A DNA stretch of 23,890 nt from an uncultured Eubacteriales bacterium (GTDB lineage: Bacteria > Bacillota > Clostridia > Peptostreptococcales > Anaerovoracaceae). Under the pieces are notes generated by a model, which was not told the DNA's origin, made no database searches, and saw nothing but the letters and a program-made list of their open reading frames with translations. The position numbers and the translations under genes were made by a program. Where the stretch lies: positions 1 through 23,890 of the forward strand of contig UQOC01000031.1 of assembly GCA_900542565.1 (NCBI GenBank), read 5' to 3'. Positions 8,898 through 16,534 of this stretch are shown here, piece by piece. Position 1 is the first letter of the stretch, and each line of letters begins with the position of its first letter.

Positions 8898-10094
8898 ATG
8901 AACTATGAAGCAGTTGAACAGGCTGTAAGGGATCTGAAAAAAGGTATGCTGGTATTGGTTGTTGATGACGAGGACCGGGAAAATGAGGGCGACCTGATCT
9001 GCGCCGCCCAGTTTGCCACCACAGAAAATGTCAACTTTATGGCCAGCAAGGCAAAAGGCCTGATCTGCATGCCAATGAGCAGGGAACTGGCGCAGAAGTT
9101 TTGCCTTTCTCCGATGGTAGAAGATAACACCGATAACCATGAGACTGCCTTTACGGTTTCCATAGATCACAAGGATACCACAACAGGGATTTCAGCAGAA
9201 GAAAGAGGCGTGACTGCCCGGATGTGTGTTGACGACCATGCGCTTGCCTCGGATTTCAGGCGGCCAGGCCACATGTTCCCGCTCATCGCAAGGGAGAAAG
9301 GTGTCTTGGAACGGAACGGCCATACGGAAGCCACCGTTGACCTGATGAAACTTGCCGGCTTGAAAGAATGCGGACTGTGCTGTGAGATCATGGGCGATGA
9401 CGGCCGGATGATGCGCTCTGAAGATCTTCGCATCTTTGCGGAAAAACACGGCCTGACCTATGTGACCATAAAGGAGATACAAGAATACCGGAAAGTACGG
9501 GAAAAACTCACAGACTGCGTGGCGGTGACCAAAATGCCTACGAAATACGGTGAATTTACAGCGCATTGTTATGTAAACAAGCTAAATGGAGAACACCACA
9601 TAGCTTTGACAATGGGAGACATTTCTGACGGACAGGATATCCTCTGCCGTGTCCATTCTGAATGTCTTACAGGCGATGTGTTCGGGTCGATGAGATGCGA
9701 CTGCGGCCAGCAGCTCCACAGGGCAATGAAGATGATACAGAAAGAAGGACGCGGCATTTTGCTGTATATGAGGCAGGAAGGAAGAGGGATAGGACTGGTC
9801 AATAAACTGAAGGCATATAAGCTGCAGGACCAGGGAATGGATACCCTCCAGGCCAATATCGCATTGGGGTTCAAAGGCGATCTCAGAGAATATTATATAG
9901 GCGCTCAGATATTGCGTGACCTTGGAGTCAAAACGATCCGGCTTATGACCAACAACCCGGACAAGGTGTACCAGCTAAAGGATTACGGCATGGAAATAAC
10001 AGAAAGGGTGCCTATAATCATCGATGCCAACGCCTATGATAAATTTTATCTTCAGACCAAACAGAAAAAAATGGGACATATCTTAAACTTATAG
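8898..10094 (+). CDS. ribBA: bifunctional 3,4-dihydroxy-2-butanone-4-phosphate synthase / GTP cyclohydrolase II
   Basis: RibBA makes both precursors of lumazine: the four-carbon unit from ribulose 5-phosphate and the pyrimidine from GTP. The N-terminal DHBP synthase domain (about 1-200) has [20 protein letters not shown] and HTEATVDL. The C-terminal cyclohydrolase II domain (about 212-398) has the zinc triad Cys256, Cys267 and Cys269 in SECLTGD and RCDCG, and the RQEGRGIGL motif. The length (398) is standard for the fusion. AGGAGG stands 10 bases before the ATG, and the ribE stop is 13 bases upstream. Confidence 0.97.
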   Translation: MNYEAVEQAVRDLKKGMLVLVVDDEDRENEGDLICAAQFATTENVNFMASKAKGLICMPMSRELAQKFCLSPMVEDNTDNHETAFTVSIDHKDTTTGISAEERGVTARMCVDDHALASDFRRPGHMFPLIAREKGVLERNGHTEATVDLMKLAGLKECGLCCEIMGDDGRMMRSEDLRIFAEKHGLTYVTIKEIQEYRKVREKLTDCVAVTKMPTKYGEFTAHCYVNKLNGEHHIALTMGDISDGQDILCRVHSECLTGDVFGSMRCDCGQQLHRAMKMIQKEGRGILLYMRQEGRGIGLVNKLKAYKLQDQGMDTLQANIALGFKGDLREYYIGAQILRDLGVKTIRLMTNNPDKVYQLKDYGMEITERVPIIIDANAYDKFYLQTKQKKMGHILNL

Positions 10095-10103
10095 GAGGAA
10101 TAA

Positions 10104-10571
10104 ATGATGAAGATCTATGAAGGAAAATTAAGTGCAGATGGAATAAAGGTAGGAATAGTAGCCGCCAGGTTCAACGAATTCATTACATCAAAGCTGCTGT
10201 CGGGAGCGCTGGACTGCCTGAAAAGGGAAAATGTAGCGGAAAGCGACATTGAGGTGGCATGGGTGCCGGGAGCCTTTGAGATACCGCTGATCGCTTCCAG
10301 GATGGCAGCATCAGGCCGTTACGATGCGGTGATCTGCCTTGGAGCAGTCATAAGGGGAAATACGAGCCATTACGATTATGTATGCAGTGAAGTGTCAAAG
10401 GGGATAGCGCATGTCAGCCTGTCATCGGGCATACCTGTGATGTTTGGTGTACTGACTACGGACAACATTGAGCAGGCCATTGAAAGAGCAGGGACCAAAG
10501 CGGGCAACAAAGGAGCGGAATGCGCCCACGGAGCTATTGAAATGGTCAACCTGATGAGGGAGATGGCATGA
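10104..10571 (+). CDS. ribH: 6,7-dimethyl-8-ribityllumazine synthase
   Basis: Lumazine synthase condenses the RibBA and RibD products; family members assemble into hollow capsids or pentamers. The 155-residue product shows PGAFEIPL, the [14 protein letters not shown] segment and [12 protein letters not shown]. Two adjacent ATGs (10104, 10107) lie 5 and 8 bases after AGGAGG; either could be used. It is the last gene of the rib operon, nine bases after ribBA, and is followed by a terminator shared with the convergent aldolase gene. Confidence 0.96.
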   Translation: MMKIYEGKLSADGIKVGIVAARFNEFITSKLLSGALDCLKRENVAESDIEVAWVPGAFEIPLIASRMAASGRYDAVICLGAVIRGNTSHYDYVCSEVSKGIAHVSLSSGIPVMFGVLTTDNIEQAIERAGTKAGNKGAECAHGAIEMVNLMREMA

Positions 10572-10607
10572 TATAAGTCATGCTGCCCGCCGCAGCAGGC
10601 CCCAATG

Positions 10608-10656
10608 AAAAGGACAGCCATCTGGCGAAGAAACCGCCGGAGGACTGTCCTTTTGT
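10608..10656. terminator. bidirectional terminator between ribH and fba
   Basis: Outer arms AAAAGGACAG (10608-10617) and CTGTCCTTTT (10645-10654) are perfectly complementary, and an inner stem (TCTGGCG with CGCCGGA) closes around a short loop. T-runs result in both directions, fitting the convergent arrangement. Confidence 0.8.
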
Positions 10657-10670
10657 TATCACATCAGATA

Positions 10671-11603
10671 TTATCCCATCGATCCTGAACAGTTCAGGAC
10701 ATTTCTGATCTTGTGCTGCACCATGGATCTTATGGCATCTCTGCCCGGACCAAGATATTTTCTTGGGTCGAATTCGGCAGGATTTTCCGCCAGGAACTTG
10801 CGCACTTCGGCGGTCATGGCAAGACGAAGGTCTGTGTCGATGTTGACCTTGCATATACCATATTTGGCTGCTTCCCTTATCATTTCTTCCGGAACGCCCT
10901 GAGCTCCGGGGATGTTGCCGCCGTACAGATTGCACTTATCCACGAATTCTTTGAGAACGGTGGAAGCGCCGTGAAGTACAAGCGGAGTATCGGGTATCAG
11001 CTTATGTATGGCCCTGAGCCTTTCAAAATCAAGATAAGGTTCGCCTTTGAACTTATATGCGCCGTGGCTGGTGCCGATGGCTATGGCCAGAGAGTCTACT
11101 CCAGTCCTTTCCACGAACTCCGCAGCCTCATCAGGGTCTGTAAAAGTGGCTGATCTGGCGTCTACCTTGATGTTGTCCTCAACACCTGCCAGCTTACCCA
11201 GTTCGGCTTCCACCACAACTCCGTGAGCGTGGGCATATTCAACAACTTCTTTTGTCATCCTGATATTCTCTTCAAAAGGATGTTTGGAACCGTCGATCAT
11301 CACCGATGTAAAGCCATCATCCACACATTTTTTGCATATATCAAAATCTTCTCCATGGTCGAGGTGCAGGGCTATGTCAAGGCCTGTGTCCTCAACTGCG
11401 GCTTCAACAAGTTTAAGCAGATAAACCGGTTTAGCGTATTTGCGGGCTCCAGCCGAAACCTGCAGTATCAATTCTGACCGCTCTGCCTGGGCTGCCTCCA
11501 CTATGCCCTGAATGATCTCCATATTATTTACATTGAAAGCCCCAACAGCATAATCTGATCTGAGGGCTTTGGCAAACATTTCTTTTGTGGTCACTAATGC
11601 CAT
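10671..11603 (-). CDS. fba: class II fructose-bisphosphate aldolase
   Basis: This zinc-dependent aldolase cleaves fructose 1,6-bisphosphate in glycolysis. The 310-residue product has the class II signature HLDHGED (His80, Asp82 and His83, matching the catalytic and metal-binding positions), a second metal region GTSHGAYKF (His180) and LVLHGAS (His211), and the substrate-binding NIDTDLRLA near residue 255. GGAGGT lies seven bases upstream of the ATG on the minus strand. It is convergent with ribH and appears to have its own promoter. Assignment to the fructose-bisphosphate enzyme rather than a tagatose- or ketose-specific relative is likely but not proven from sequence alone. Confidence 0.93.
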   Translation of the reverse strand: MALVTTKEMFAKALRSDYAVGAFNVNNMEIIQGIVEAAQAERSELILQVSAGARKYAKPVYLLKLVEAAVEDTGLDIALHLDHGEDFDICKKCVDDGFTSVMIDGSKHPFEENIRMTKEVVEYAHAHGVVVEAELGKLAGVEDNIKVDARSATFTDPDEAAEFVERTGVDSLAIAIGTSHGAYKFKGEPYLDFERLRAIHKLIPDTPLVLHGASTVLKEFVDKCNLYGGNIPGAQGVPEEMIREAAKYGICKVNIDTDLRLAMTAEVRKFLAENPAEFDPRKYLGPGRDAIRSMVQHKIRNVLNCSGSMG

Positions 11604-11639
11604 TTTTTAACCTCCGAAATGATACATGTCTTTATGGTA

Positions 11640-11668
11640 ATTATACACCAAACAGAGGAAGATTAAAA
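11640..11668 (-). promoter_or_regulatory. candidate promoter of fba
   Basis: On the minus strand a perfect TATAAT lies at 11645-11640, about 37 bases before the fba start. The hexamer 17 bases upstream (TTTTAA, 11668-11663) is a poor -35 match, so this rests mainly on the -10. Confidence 0.5.
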
Positions 11669-11845
11669 GATGTCATTTTTGCTGTTGAGCAGGTATTTAC
11701 CGGTTCCACAGGCCAAGGCCATGATATGTGTTCCGCAGATAAACGGATGATCCCTGTAGAAAAACAGCGCTCCGGCAGATAAGCGGGCGGCAGTTCCGGC
11801 ACATATATCAGGATCACCGGCGGCCGTCGTGCCAGTCCTCTGCAT
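11663..11845 (-). CDS. possible small protein overlapping the 3' end of the upstream gene
   Basis: A 60-codon minus-strand frame begins inside the 3' end of the 127-codon gene upstream in a different frame and ends just before the fba promoter. Its distal part (FFYRDHPFICGTHIMALACG) uses codons typical of this genome (AGG, CTG, GGA), which is why it is listed. A GAGGGAG sits about 10 bases before the ATG at 11845; an ATG at 11854 is too close to it. I recognise no family. It could be a genuine overlapping gene, the original C-terminus of the upstream gene after a frameshift, or chance. Confidence 0.25.
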   Translation of the reverse strand: MQRTGTTAAGDPDICAGTAARLSAGALFFYRDHPFICGTHIMALACGTGKYLLNSKNDIF

Positions 11846-12197
11846 TTCTGTCATCTCCCTCGGCGGATCGCTGGCTGCCTGAGCCAAAGGCGGCCATCAG
11901 CGGACCCAGATTTTCCATCAGACCGCTCAGGTCGGGAACTCCTTTTCCGCTCCCGAACATATCTCCTGCCGGAAGCTTAGGCAGGTCAGGCGGGTGAAGA
12001 GCCATCTGGCCCAGTCTGTCCATTCTGTTTATCATTTCTGCCATCCTGTGCAGGTCATTGAGGAGAACTCCGGGATCAAGCGGGCGAAAAGATTGTCTCG
12101 GCATGTTCAGACTCCAGGGGACGCCCGGACCGCGCTCTCTTGCCGTAAATATCAGCAGCATGGCAGCTATGCCCAAAACTCCCGTATTTTTAGCCAT
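11814..12197 (-). CDS. hypothetical protein, 127 residues
   Basis: I do not recognise the family. The start is strongly supported by AGGAGGTG seven bases upstream. Residues 5-18 (TGVLGIAAMLLIFT) are a short hydrophobic stretch that could be a weak membrane anchor; the middle has helix-prone segments (LLNDLHRMAEMINRMDRLGQ) and a Pro/Gly-rich stretch; LMENLGPLMAAFGSGS lies near the C-terminus, followed by a charged tail. The gene diverges from the 88-residue gene at 12287 across 89 bases; both contain a short 'NLGPLM / NIAPMM' segment, a faint hint that they are functionally related. Function unknown. Confidence 0.6.
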   Translation of the reverse strand: MAKNTGVLGIAAMLLIFTARERGPGVPWSLNMPRQSFRPLDPGVLLNDLHRMAEMINRMDRLGQMALHPPDLPKLPAGDMFGSGKGVPDLSGLMENLGPLMAAFGSGSQRSAEGDDRNAEDWHDGRR

Positions 12198-12286
12198 ATG
12201 TACACCTCCTGTTTATATTCCCATAGTATGAAAATTTTCAGCAGTCTGTGCATAGATTGTAAGAGAAACCGTGATAGGAGGTATTT

Positions 12287-12553
12287 ATGGAATTAGACGA
12301 CAGGATGATAGCAGAGATCGCCGCCCAGCTGGGCATATCCAACAGCCGCAACATGGGGCAGGAAGCCCTTGAACATCTTGCTTCCAAAAGCGATGAAGAA
12401 CTGGAACGGGAAATCCTCAGGATAAAGAGCCAGCTGCGAGCCAATAATGTGACTTATGACAAGCAGCTTGAAATGCTGAAGAACATAGCTCCGATGATGG
12501 ATGCCAGGCAGAGAGCAAGGCTCCGGCGTGTCATAGAACTGCTGAGCCGGTAA
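12287..12553 (+). CDS. hypothetical small helical protein, 88 residues
   Basis: The start has a strong AGGAGG eight bases upstream. The product appears all-helical and highly charged, without a membrane segment: an N-terminal helix (DDRMIAEIAAQLG), a charged region rich in Glu/Lys/Arg, and a C-terminal segment MLKNIAPMMDARQRARLRRV. I do not recognise a named family. It is divergent from the gene ending at 11814, sharing an 89-base intergenic region, and may be coregulated with it. No clear intrinsic terminator follows, although a GAGACT...AGTCTC inverted repeat without a T-run lies near 12602-12627. Confidence 0.7.
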   Translation: MELDDRMIAEIAAQLGISNSRNMGQEALEHLASKSDEELEREILRIKSQLRANNVTYDKQLEMLKNIAPMMDARQRARLRRVIELLSR

Positions 12554-12661
12554 AGCGGTGCCGGAGGGCTGCGGATGTTTTTTAGGCCGTGTCAGGGGAC
12601 AGAGACTCCATATAGGTCAATAGTCTCAGGCCCGGCCTCCTGTATTTCCGGCGGACATGAT

Positions 12662-12688
12662 AAAAAAGGGGCAGCATATAGCTGCCCC
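12662..12688 (-). terminator. terminator of the YceG/MltG-like gene
   Basis: On the minus strand an 8-bp GC-rich stem (12688-12681 with 12675-12668) with a five-base loop is followed by six T. It lies 25 bases past the stop of the minus-strand gene at 12713. Confidence 0.85.
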
Positions 12689-12712
12689 CGTCTGGTCGTC
12701 ATGAGATCAGAT

Positions 12713-13252
12713 CTAGCTCCAGTTCACAGTGCGGGTTATGTCCGCCTTTGTTGCTCCGGCCTCGAAAGTAAATGTGCCTGCGCTGACACGCTGATGGTCA
12801 AGGCCTGCGCTTTCGCACTGAGCCTGGTATTCTGCGTAATCATCAAACAGTCCTGCATCGACCAGGCATTGGATCGCTTCAGTAGCGCTGGCTCCCGTAA
12901 CGGTGACCTGTACATCCCTTGTCAGAGCTCCGTTTGCCCAGAGGGCCTCTGTTCCGGCGCTGCTGCTTTCGTCACCGCCGGAAGTGTCCCCGGACCCTGC
13001 GGAAGCAGAACCATCGTCGGTGCTGCTGCCATCGGCTGTGCCGCCGTCCCCATCTGTGCCGGCCGCCTCTCCAGACTGGCCGCCGTCCCCGGAACTCTGG
13101 TCCTCACCGCTGACGCTGCTGTTTAAGATAGTGGACGGATATTCCATGATAGCATTCATCCGCCATGTTATGATAAGCGCCGCAACGATCAGGATCAGCA
13201 GAGCTATGAGTATATCATTTTTATCGTAAAGAAAATCCTTGAATTTTTTCAT
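12713..13252 (-). CDS. membrane-anchored protein with YceG/MltG-type LysM-like domain, no catalytic domain
   Basis: A 179-residue protein in three parts: a short basic N-terminus with one transmembrane helix (about 14-30), a low-complexity Ser/Gly/Asp linker (about 45-105), and a C-terminal domain (about 112-179) that resembles the LysM-like N-terminal domain of the endolytic transglycosylase MltG/YceG (pattern VTVTGASATEAIQCLVDAGL ... AGTFTF ... ATKADITRTV). The catalytic YceG domain of about 200 residues is absent, so it is more likely a peptidoglycan-associated accessory than a lytic enzyme. GGAGG is well placed before the ATG. It diverges from the pseudouridine synthase gene and has its own terminator. 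Short proteins of this type are common in Clostridia, so truncation need not be recent. Confidence 0.7.
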   Translation of the reverse strand: MKKFKDFLYDKNDILIALLILIVAALIITWRMNAIMEYPSTILNSSVSGEDQSSGDGGQSGEAAGTDGDGGTADGSSTDDGSASAGSGDTSGGDESSSAGTEALWANGALTRDVQVTVTGASATEAIQCLVDAGLFDDYAEYQAQCESAGLDHQRVSAGTFTFEAGATKADITRTVNWS

Positions 13253-13321
13253 CGGTATCCTCCATAAATCTTACACACACATTTTAACAGATAAAGACTT
13301 TTTTCTCAAGGTGTTTTGGTG

Positions 13322-13327
13322 TATAAT
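13322..13327 (+). promoter_or_regulatory. -10 box directly before the RluA-family gene
   Basis: A perfect TATAAT at 13322-13327 ends seven bases before the ATG at 13335, placing the predicted transcription start at 13334-13335. The region 17 bases upstream is only a T-run (13299-13304), a weak -35. Confidence 0.5.
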
Positions 13328-13334
13328 GTGTGAT

Positions 13335-14315
13335 ATGATAAAAATAACAGTCATGGAAAATCAAGGGGATCAGCGTCTGGACAGATTTCTGAAAAAATAT
13401 CTGGCCAATGCTCCCCTCAGCTATATATACAGGCTCATACGGAAAGATGTAAAAGTAAACAACAGGCGCAGCACGCCTGAAGCCATCATAAAAAACGGTG
13501 ATGAGATAACTCTGTATATTTCTGAGGAACAGGCGGCCGCCTTAAAAAAACAGAAAAAACAGGTCAAGGCCAAGAAACAGTTTTCTGTCATATATGAAGA
13601 CGACAATATCCTGCTGGTGTCCAAGCCGTTGGGGCTGCTCACTCACGGGGATTCCAGAGAAAAAAAAGATCATCTTGCCAATCAGGTGGCCGGCTATCTG
13701 ATAGAAAAAGGCGAGTACGATCCATACCGCGATGAAGCATTTTCCCCTGCACCGGTAAACAGGCTGGACAGGAATACCACGGGACTTGTTATCTTCGGCA
13801 AGAACAGCGCAGCCCTCAGGGAACTCAGCGCCATGCTGAGAGGAAGAGACGGGATTGAAAAGTCATATCTGACCATCACATCCGGTCATATAAAAGAGCC
13901 GCTGCGGATGTTGGACTCGATGACCAAAGACAGCCAGCGCAACATCGTCACCGTCGGAGCAAAAGACGACGGCGGCAAACTGATGGAAAGCTATGTGGAA
14001 CCGATAATGCGGACCCAAAAGGGCAGGCCGTTTACTCTGGCCGAGGTCACCATCAGGACAGGCAGGACCCACCAGATAAGGGCGCAGCTGGCAAAAGCCG
14101 GTTATCCGCTGATAGGAGATTCAAAATATGGGAACAGGACGGTAAATGCCTTTGTCCGCAGGGAATATGACCTGACAACACAGCTCCTCCATGCTTTCAG
14201 GATCAGATTTGCAAGCTGCAGAGAAGACGGGCCCCTGGCCTATATGCAGGGAAAAGAATTTATATGTGAGCCGCCGGAACGGTTCACCAGAATAAAAAAA
14301 GACATATTTGGTTAA
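13335..14315 (+). CDS. RluA-family pseudouridine synthase
   Basis: RluA-type enzymes convert specific uridines of rRNA or tRNA to pseudouridine. The 326-residue product has an N-terminal S4 RNA-binding domain (about 13-60) and a catalytic domain with PVNRLDRNTTGL, in which Asp145 is the nucleophile, and the later RTGRTHQIRAQL motif. The specific target (RluC- or RluD-like) cannot be decided. An open frame runs back to 13239, but those residues fall in the promoter region. The ATG at 13335 gives the natural N-terminus (MIKITVME), yet neither it nor the ATG at 13353 has a ribosome-binding site, and a TATAAT lies immediately upstream; the transcript may be leaderless. lepB follows after 21 bases. 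Confidence 0.9.
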   Translation: MIKITVMENQGDQRLDRFLKKYLANAPLSYIYRLIRKDVKVNNRRSTPEAIIKNGDEITLYISEEQAAALKKQKKQVKAKKQFSVIYEDDNILLVSKPLGLLTHGDSREKKDHLANQVAGYLIEKGEYDPYRDEAFSPAPVNRLDRNTTGLVIFGKNSAALRELSAMLRGRDGIEKSYLTITSGHIKEPLRMLDSMTKDSQRNIVTVGAKDDGGKLMESYVEPIMRTQKGRPFTLAEVTIRTGRTHQIRAQLAKAGYPLIGDSKYGNRTVNAFVRREYDLTTQLLHAFRIRFASCREDGPLAYMQGKEFICEPPERFTRIKKDIFG

Positions 14316-14336
14316 AATCAACATTGGAGAAAATAA

Positions 14337-14861
14337 ATGAAAGAAGCCATGGGATGGGTAAGGGACATCGTGATAGCGATAATAATCGCTTCTATCATAC
14401 TTTTTTTCTTTAAACCCATAATAATACAGCAAGAATCTATGCAGCCCACATTCTATTCAAACGACTATGTCGTCGTGAGCAAACAGTCTTACAGCATATT
14501 CGGAGATATAGAAAGAGGGGATGTTATCGTGTTCAGGTCATCTCTGCTGGATGAGAACGGCGATCAGAAAAGCCTTATAAAGAGGGTCATAGGATTGCCC
14601 GGAGATACGATAGAGATAAAGAACGGATATGTGATATTAAACGGGGTGACCATTCAGGAGGATTACCTTGCCGAACAGGGAGTATCCGGTGAAATGGAGC
14701 AGATAACTGTAGATGAAGGCAAGATCTTCGTAATGGGCGATAACCGTGCCGTCAGCCAGGACAGCAGGTCGCCGGAAGTAGGACAGGTGGATCAGGATAC
14801 CGTGATCGGAAAGGTCGTGCTGAGGATATTCCCTCTTGACAGCATAAGATTTTTTGGCTGA
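14337..14861 (+). CDS. lepB: signal peptidase I
   Basis: Type I signal peptidase removes signal peptides from secreted proteins at the outer face of the membrane. The 174-residue protein has one N-terminal transmembrane helix (about 10-26), the catalytic serine in ESMQPT (Ser34), the general-base lysine in LIKRVIGLPGD (Lys82) and the conserved GDNRAVSQDSR box (about 133-143), all as in the bacterial Lys-type family and at the size usual for Gram-positive enzymes. A GGAGA site precedes the ATG. It sits between the pseudouridine synthase and a degenerate paralogue, likely in the same transcript. Confidence 0.95.
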   Translation: MKEAMGWVRDIVIAIIIASIILFFFKPIIIQQESMQPTFYSNDYVVVSKQSYSIFGDIERGDVIVFRSSLLDENGDQKSLIKRVIGLPGDTIEIKNGYVILNGVTIQEDYLAEQGVSGEMEQITVDEGKIFVMGDNRAVSQDSRSPEVGQVDQDTVIGKVVLRIFPLDSIRFFG

Positions 14862-14880
14862 CCCAGGCAGGGTAAATGAT

Positions 14881-15237
14881 ATGAAAAAGATCATCTTCTG
14901 TATGCTGGGGGCTGCTGCTGGGATATGTCTTGCCATTGTCGTTCATTGCAGCTTTATGATAACAGAGATGTATGACAGCTCCATGTTTCCCGCAATAGAG
15001 CCGGGACAAAAGGTGCTTGTGTTCATGCTTGCAGGGATTGACGATATGGAGCCCGGAGATATTGTCGCATATGAAAGCCCGTATCATCAGATAGACGGCG
15101 GCAGGAGCGTCAGCATACGGCGTGTGGAAAAAATTGATGACGAAGAAACTGTACTCATATGCGATACCAAAGTTGACGATAATGACAAGACGGTCATATC
15201 AACAGATGACATTTTGGGAAAAGTGTTGACTTTTTAA
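14881..15237 (+). CDS. S26-type signal-peptidase-like protein lacking the catalytic lysine
   Basis: A 118-residue protein immediately downstream of lepB with the same plan: an N-terminal membrane helix (about 3-22), then [17 protein letters not shown], matching the SMxPTLxxGDxVLV box with Ser34 retained, then EPGDIVAY and SIRRVEKI. In the last segment the expected catalytic Lys of (I)KRV is Arg80, and the following GLPGD and GDNRxxSxDSR boxes are missing. It is therefore either an inactive or regulatory paralogue, or a divergent S26 protease using another base (Lys84 is close by). The ATG at 14881 has only a weak AGGG upstream; a TTG at 14854 would overlap lepB. It lies 19 bases after lepB and 11 before smpB. 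Confidence 0.8.
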   Translation: MKKIIFCMLGAAAGICLAIVVHCSFMITEMYDSSMFPAIEPGQKVLVFMLAGIDDMEPGDIVAYESPYHQIDGGRSVSIRRVEKIDDEETVLICDTKVDDNDKTVISTDDILGKVLTF

Positions 15238-15248
15238 GGAGAGGACAA

Positions 15249-15713
15249 ATGCCAAAGAAACAGAGAAAGCTTGTTGCCGGAAACAAAAAAGCCCGGCACG
15301 ATTATTTTATAGAAGACACATATGAGGCAGGCATTGTGCTTACCGGGACCGAGATCAAATCAGTACGCCAGGGAAAGGTGAGCATCAAGGAAAGCTATGC
15401 CAAGATCGAAAAAGGAGAGGTGTTCATATACGGCATGAACATAAGCCCATATGAACAGGGTAACCGTTTCAATGTTGATGCCCTGAGACCCCGCAAACTG
15501 CTGCTACATAAACAGGAGATCAGAAAACTGATCGGATATACCACATTAAAGGGAATGACACTGGTCCCTCTGAGCATGTATATAAATGAGGACGGCAGGG
15601 CCAAGGTGGAGCTGGCTGTAGCCAGGGGAAAGAAGCTCTACGACAAGAGACAGACCATCGCCAAAAGAGATGCAGCAAGAGACATAGACAGAAAGATGAA
15701 GGAGAGACTATGA
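15249..15713 (+). CDS. smpB: SsrA-binding protein SmpB
   Basis: SmpB binds tmRNA and delivers it to stalled ribosomes for trans-translation. The 154-residue product shows the family start ([17 protein letters not shown]), [18 protein letters not shown], the [20 protein letters not shown] segment and the basic C-terminal tail ([19 protein letters not shown]), which enters the mRNA channel. AGGAG lies five to six bases before the ATG. The stop overlaps the next start (ATGA), and its RNA partner ssrA lies about 820 bases downstream on the same strand. Confidence 0.97.
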   Translation: MPKKQRKLVAGNKKARHDYFIEDTYEAGIVLTGTEIKSVRQGKVSIKESYAKIEKGEVFIYGMNISPYEQGNRFNVDALRPRKLLLHKQEIRKLIGYTTLKGMTLVPLSMYINEDGRAKVELAVARGKKLYDKRQTIAKRDAARDIDRKMKERL

Positions 15714-16417
15714 AAAAATTTGTTATAGAAGAGCCGATATTTGAAATTTTTCCGCAGATACAGGCAGGCATACTCGTATGCAGAGGGATAGACAATCACA
15801 TAAAGGATGAGTCCCGTTACGAGGACTATCTGAGGGAAGCGGAAAAAGCTGCCGCTCAATATGTGACTGCACCTGAATTCACGGATAATCCGGTGATAAG
15901 GACATGGAGAGACGCTTTCTACAAGTTCAAGACGAAAAAAGGTGCCCGCTGCTCCATAGAAGCCCTGCTCAAACGGGTTTCCAAGGGAGGGCATATAGGG
16001 ACAATAAATCCTCTGGTAGATATTTATAACGGGATCTCCCTGAAATACGGCGTTCCGGTAGGCGGTGAAGATATAGACAAGTTTGACGGAGACAACCGGC
16101 TGGCCATAGCCGATGGAACAGAAGAATTCATAACTCTCGGCAGTGAAAAGAGCGAGCCGCCGTATCCGGGAGAAGTGGTCTACAAGGACAATGCAGGAGC
16201 CATATGCCGGTGTTTCAACTGGCGCGAAACGGTCAGGACCATGCTGACAGAGGATACAGTCAACGCATTTATGATAATAGAGTCAGTCAGCGGGCAGGAA
16301 TCAGACAAGCTCAACGCAGCTCTGGATGAACTGGCCGTATTGATAGAAAAGGAACTGGGCGGAGAAGTTAAAAAACAGATCGTTGACAGGGACCATCCGC
16401 AGACAGATTTGCTGTAG
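15710..16417 (+). CDS. B3/4-domain protein (free-standing PheRS-beta editing-type domain)
   Basis: A 235-residue soluble protein resembling the B3/B4 domain of phenylalanyl-tRNA synthetase beta subunits, which hydrolyses mischarged tRNA, and related free-standing proteins. Supporting segments are [26 protein letters not shown] (split here as [14 protein letters not shown] and [10 protein letters not shown]), [21 protein letters not shown] and the ADGTEEF box. No tRNA-synthetase catalytic part is present. Its start overlaps the smpB stop by four bases, implying translational coupling, and tmRNA follows. A role in translation quality control is inferred from family and context; the tRNA substrate is unknown. 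Confidence 0.85.
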   Translation: MKKFVIEEPIFEIFPQIQAGILVCRGIDNHIKDESRYEDYLREAEKAAAQYVTAPEFTDNPVIRTWRDAFYKFKTKKGARCSIEALLKRVSKGGHIGTINPLVDIYNGISLKYGVPVGGEDIDKFDGDNRLAIADGTEEFITLGSEKSEPPYPGEVVYKDNAGAICRCFNWRETVRTMLTEDTVNAFMIIESVSGQESDKLNAALDELAVLIEKELGGEVKKQIVDRDHPQTDLL

Positions 16418-16460
16418 GCCCGCAGACAGCTTTTTCAACTGAGAAGTTAATCTGCGATAG

Positions 16461-16489
16461 TTGCACAAATATGACTGATGTAGTATAAT
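16461..16489 (+). promoter_or_regulatory. ssrA promoter
   Basis: TTGCAC (16461-16466) and TATAAT (16484-16489) with the optimal 17-base spacer. Predicted start is about 16496, some 39 bases before the mature tmRNA 5' end. Confidence 0.85.
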
Positions 16490-16498
16490 ATAAACAAA

Positions 16499-16526
16499 AG
16501 AGCCGCAGTATATGAGATGCGGCTCT
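16499..16526 (+). other. hairpin at the 5' end of the tmRNA precursor
   Basis: A perfect 9-bp stem, AGAGCCGCA (16499-16507) with TGCGGCTCT (16518-16526), begins a few bases after the predicted start and ends eight bases before mature tmRNA. It has no T-run, so it is not an ordinary terminator; a role in precursor processing is inferred. Confidence 0.6.
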
Positions 16527-16534
16527 CTGACCAT

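Noticed and set aside
12575..13126. 183-codon open frame on the plus strand
   Set aside because: Opposite the linker-rich MltG-like gene; the openness comes from the GC-rich Ser/Gly/Asp repeats, and that gene has its own start site and terminator on the minus strand.
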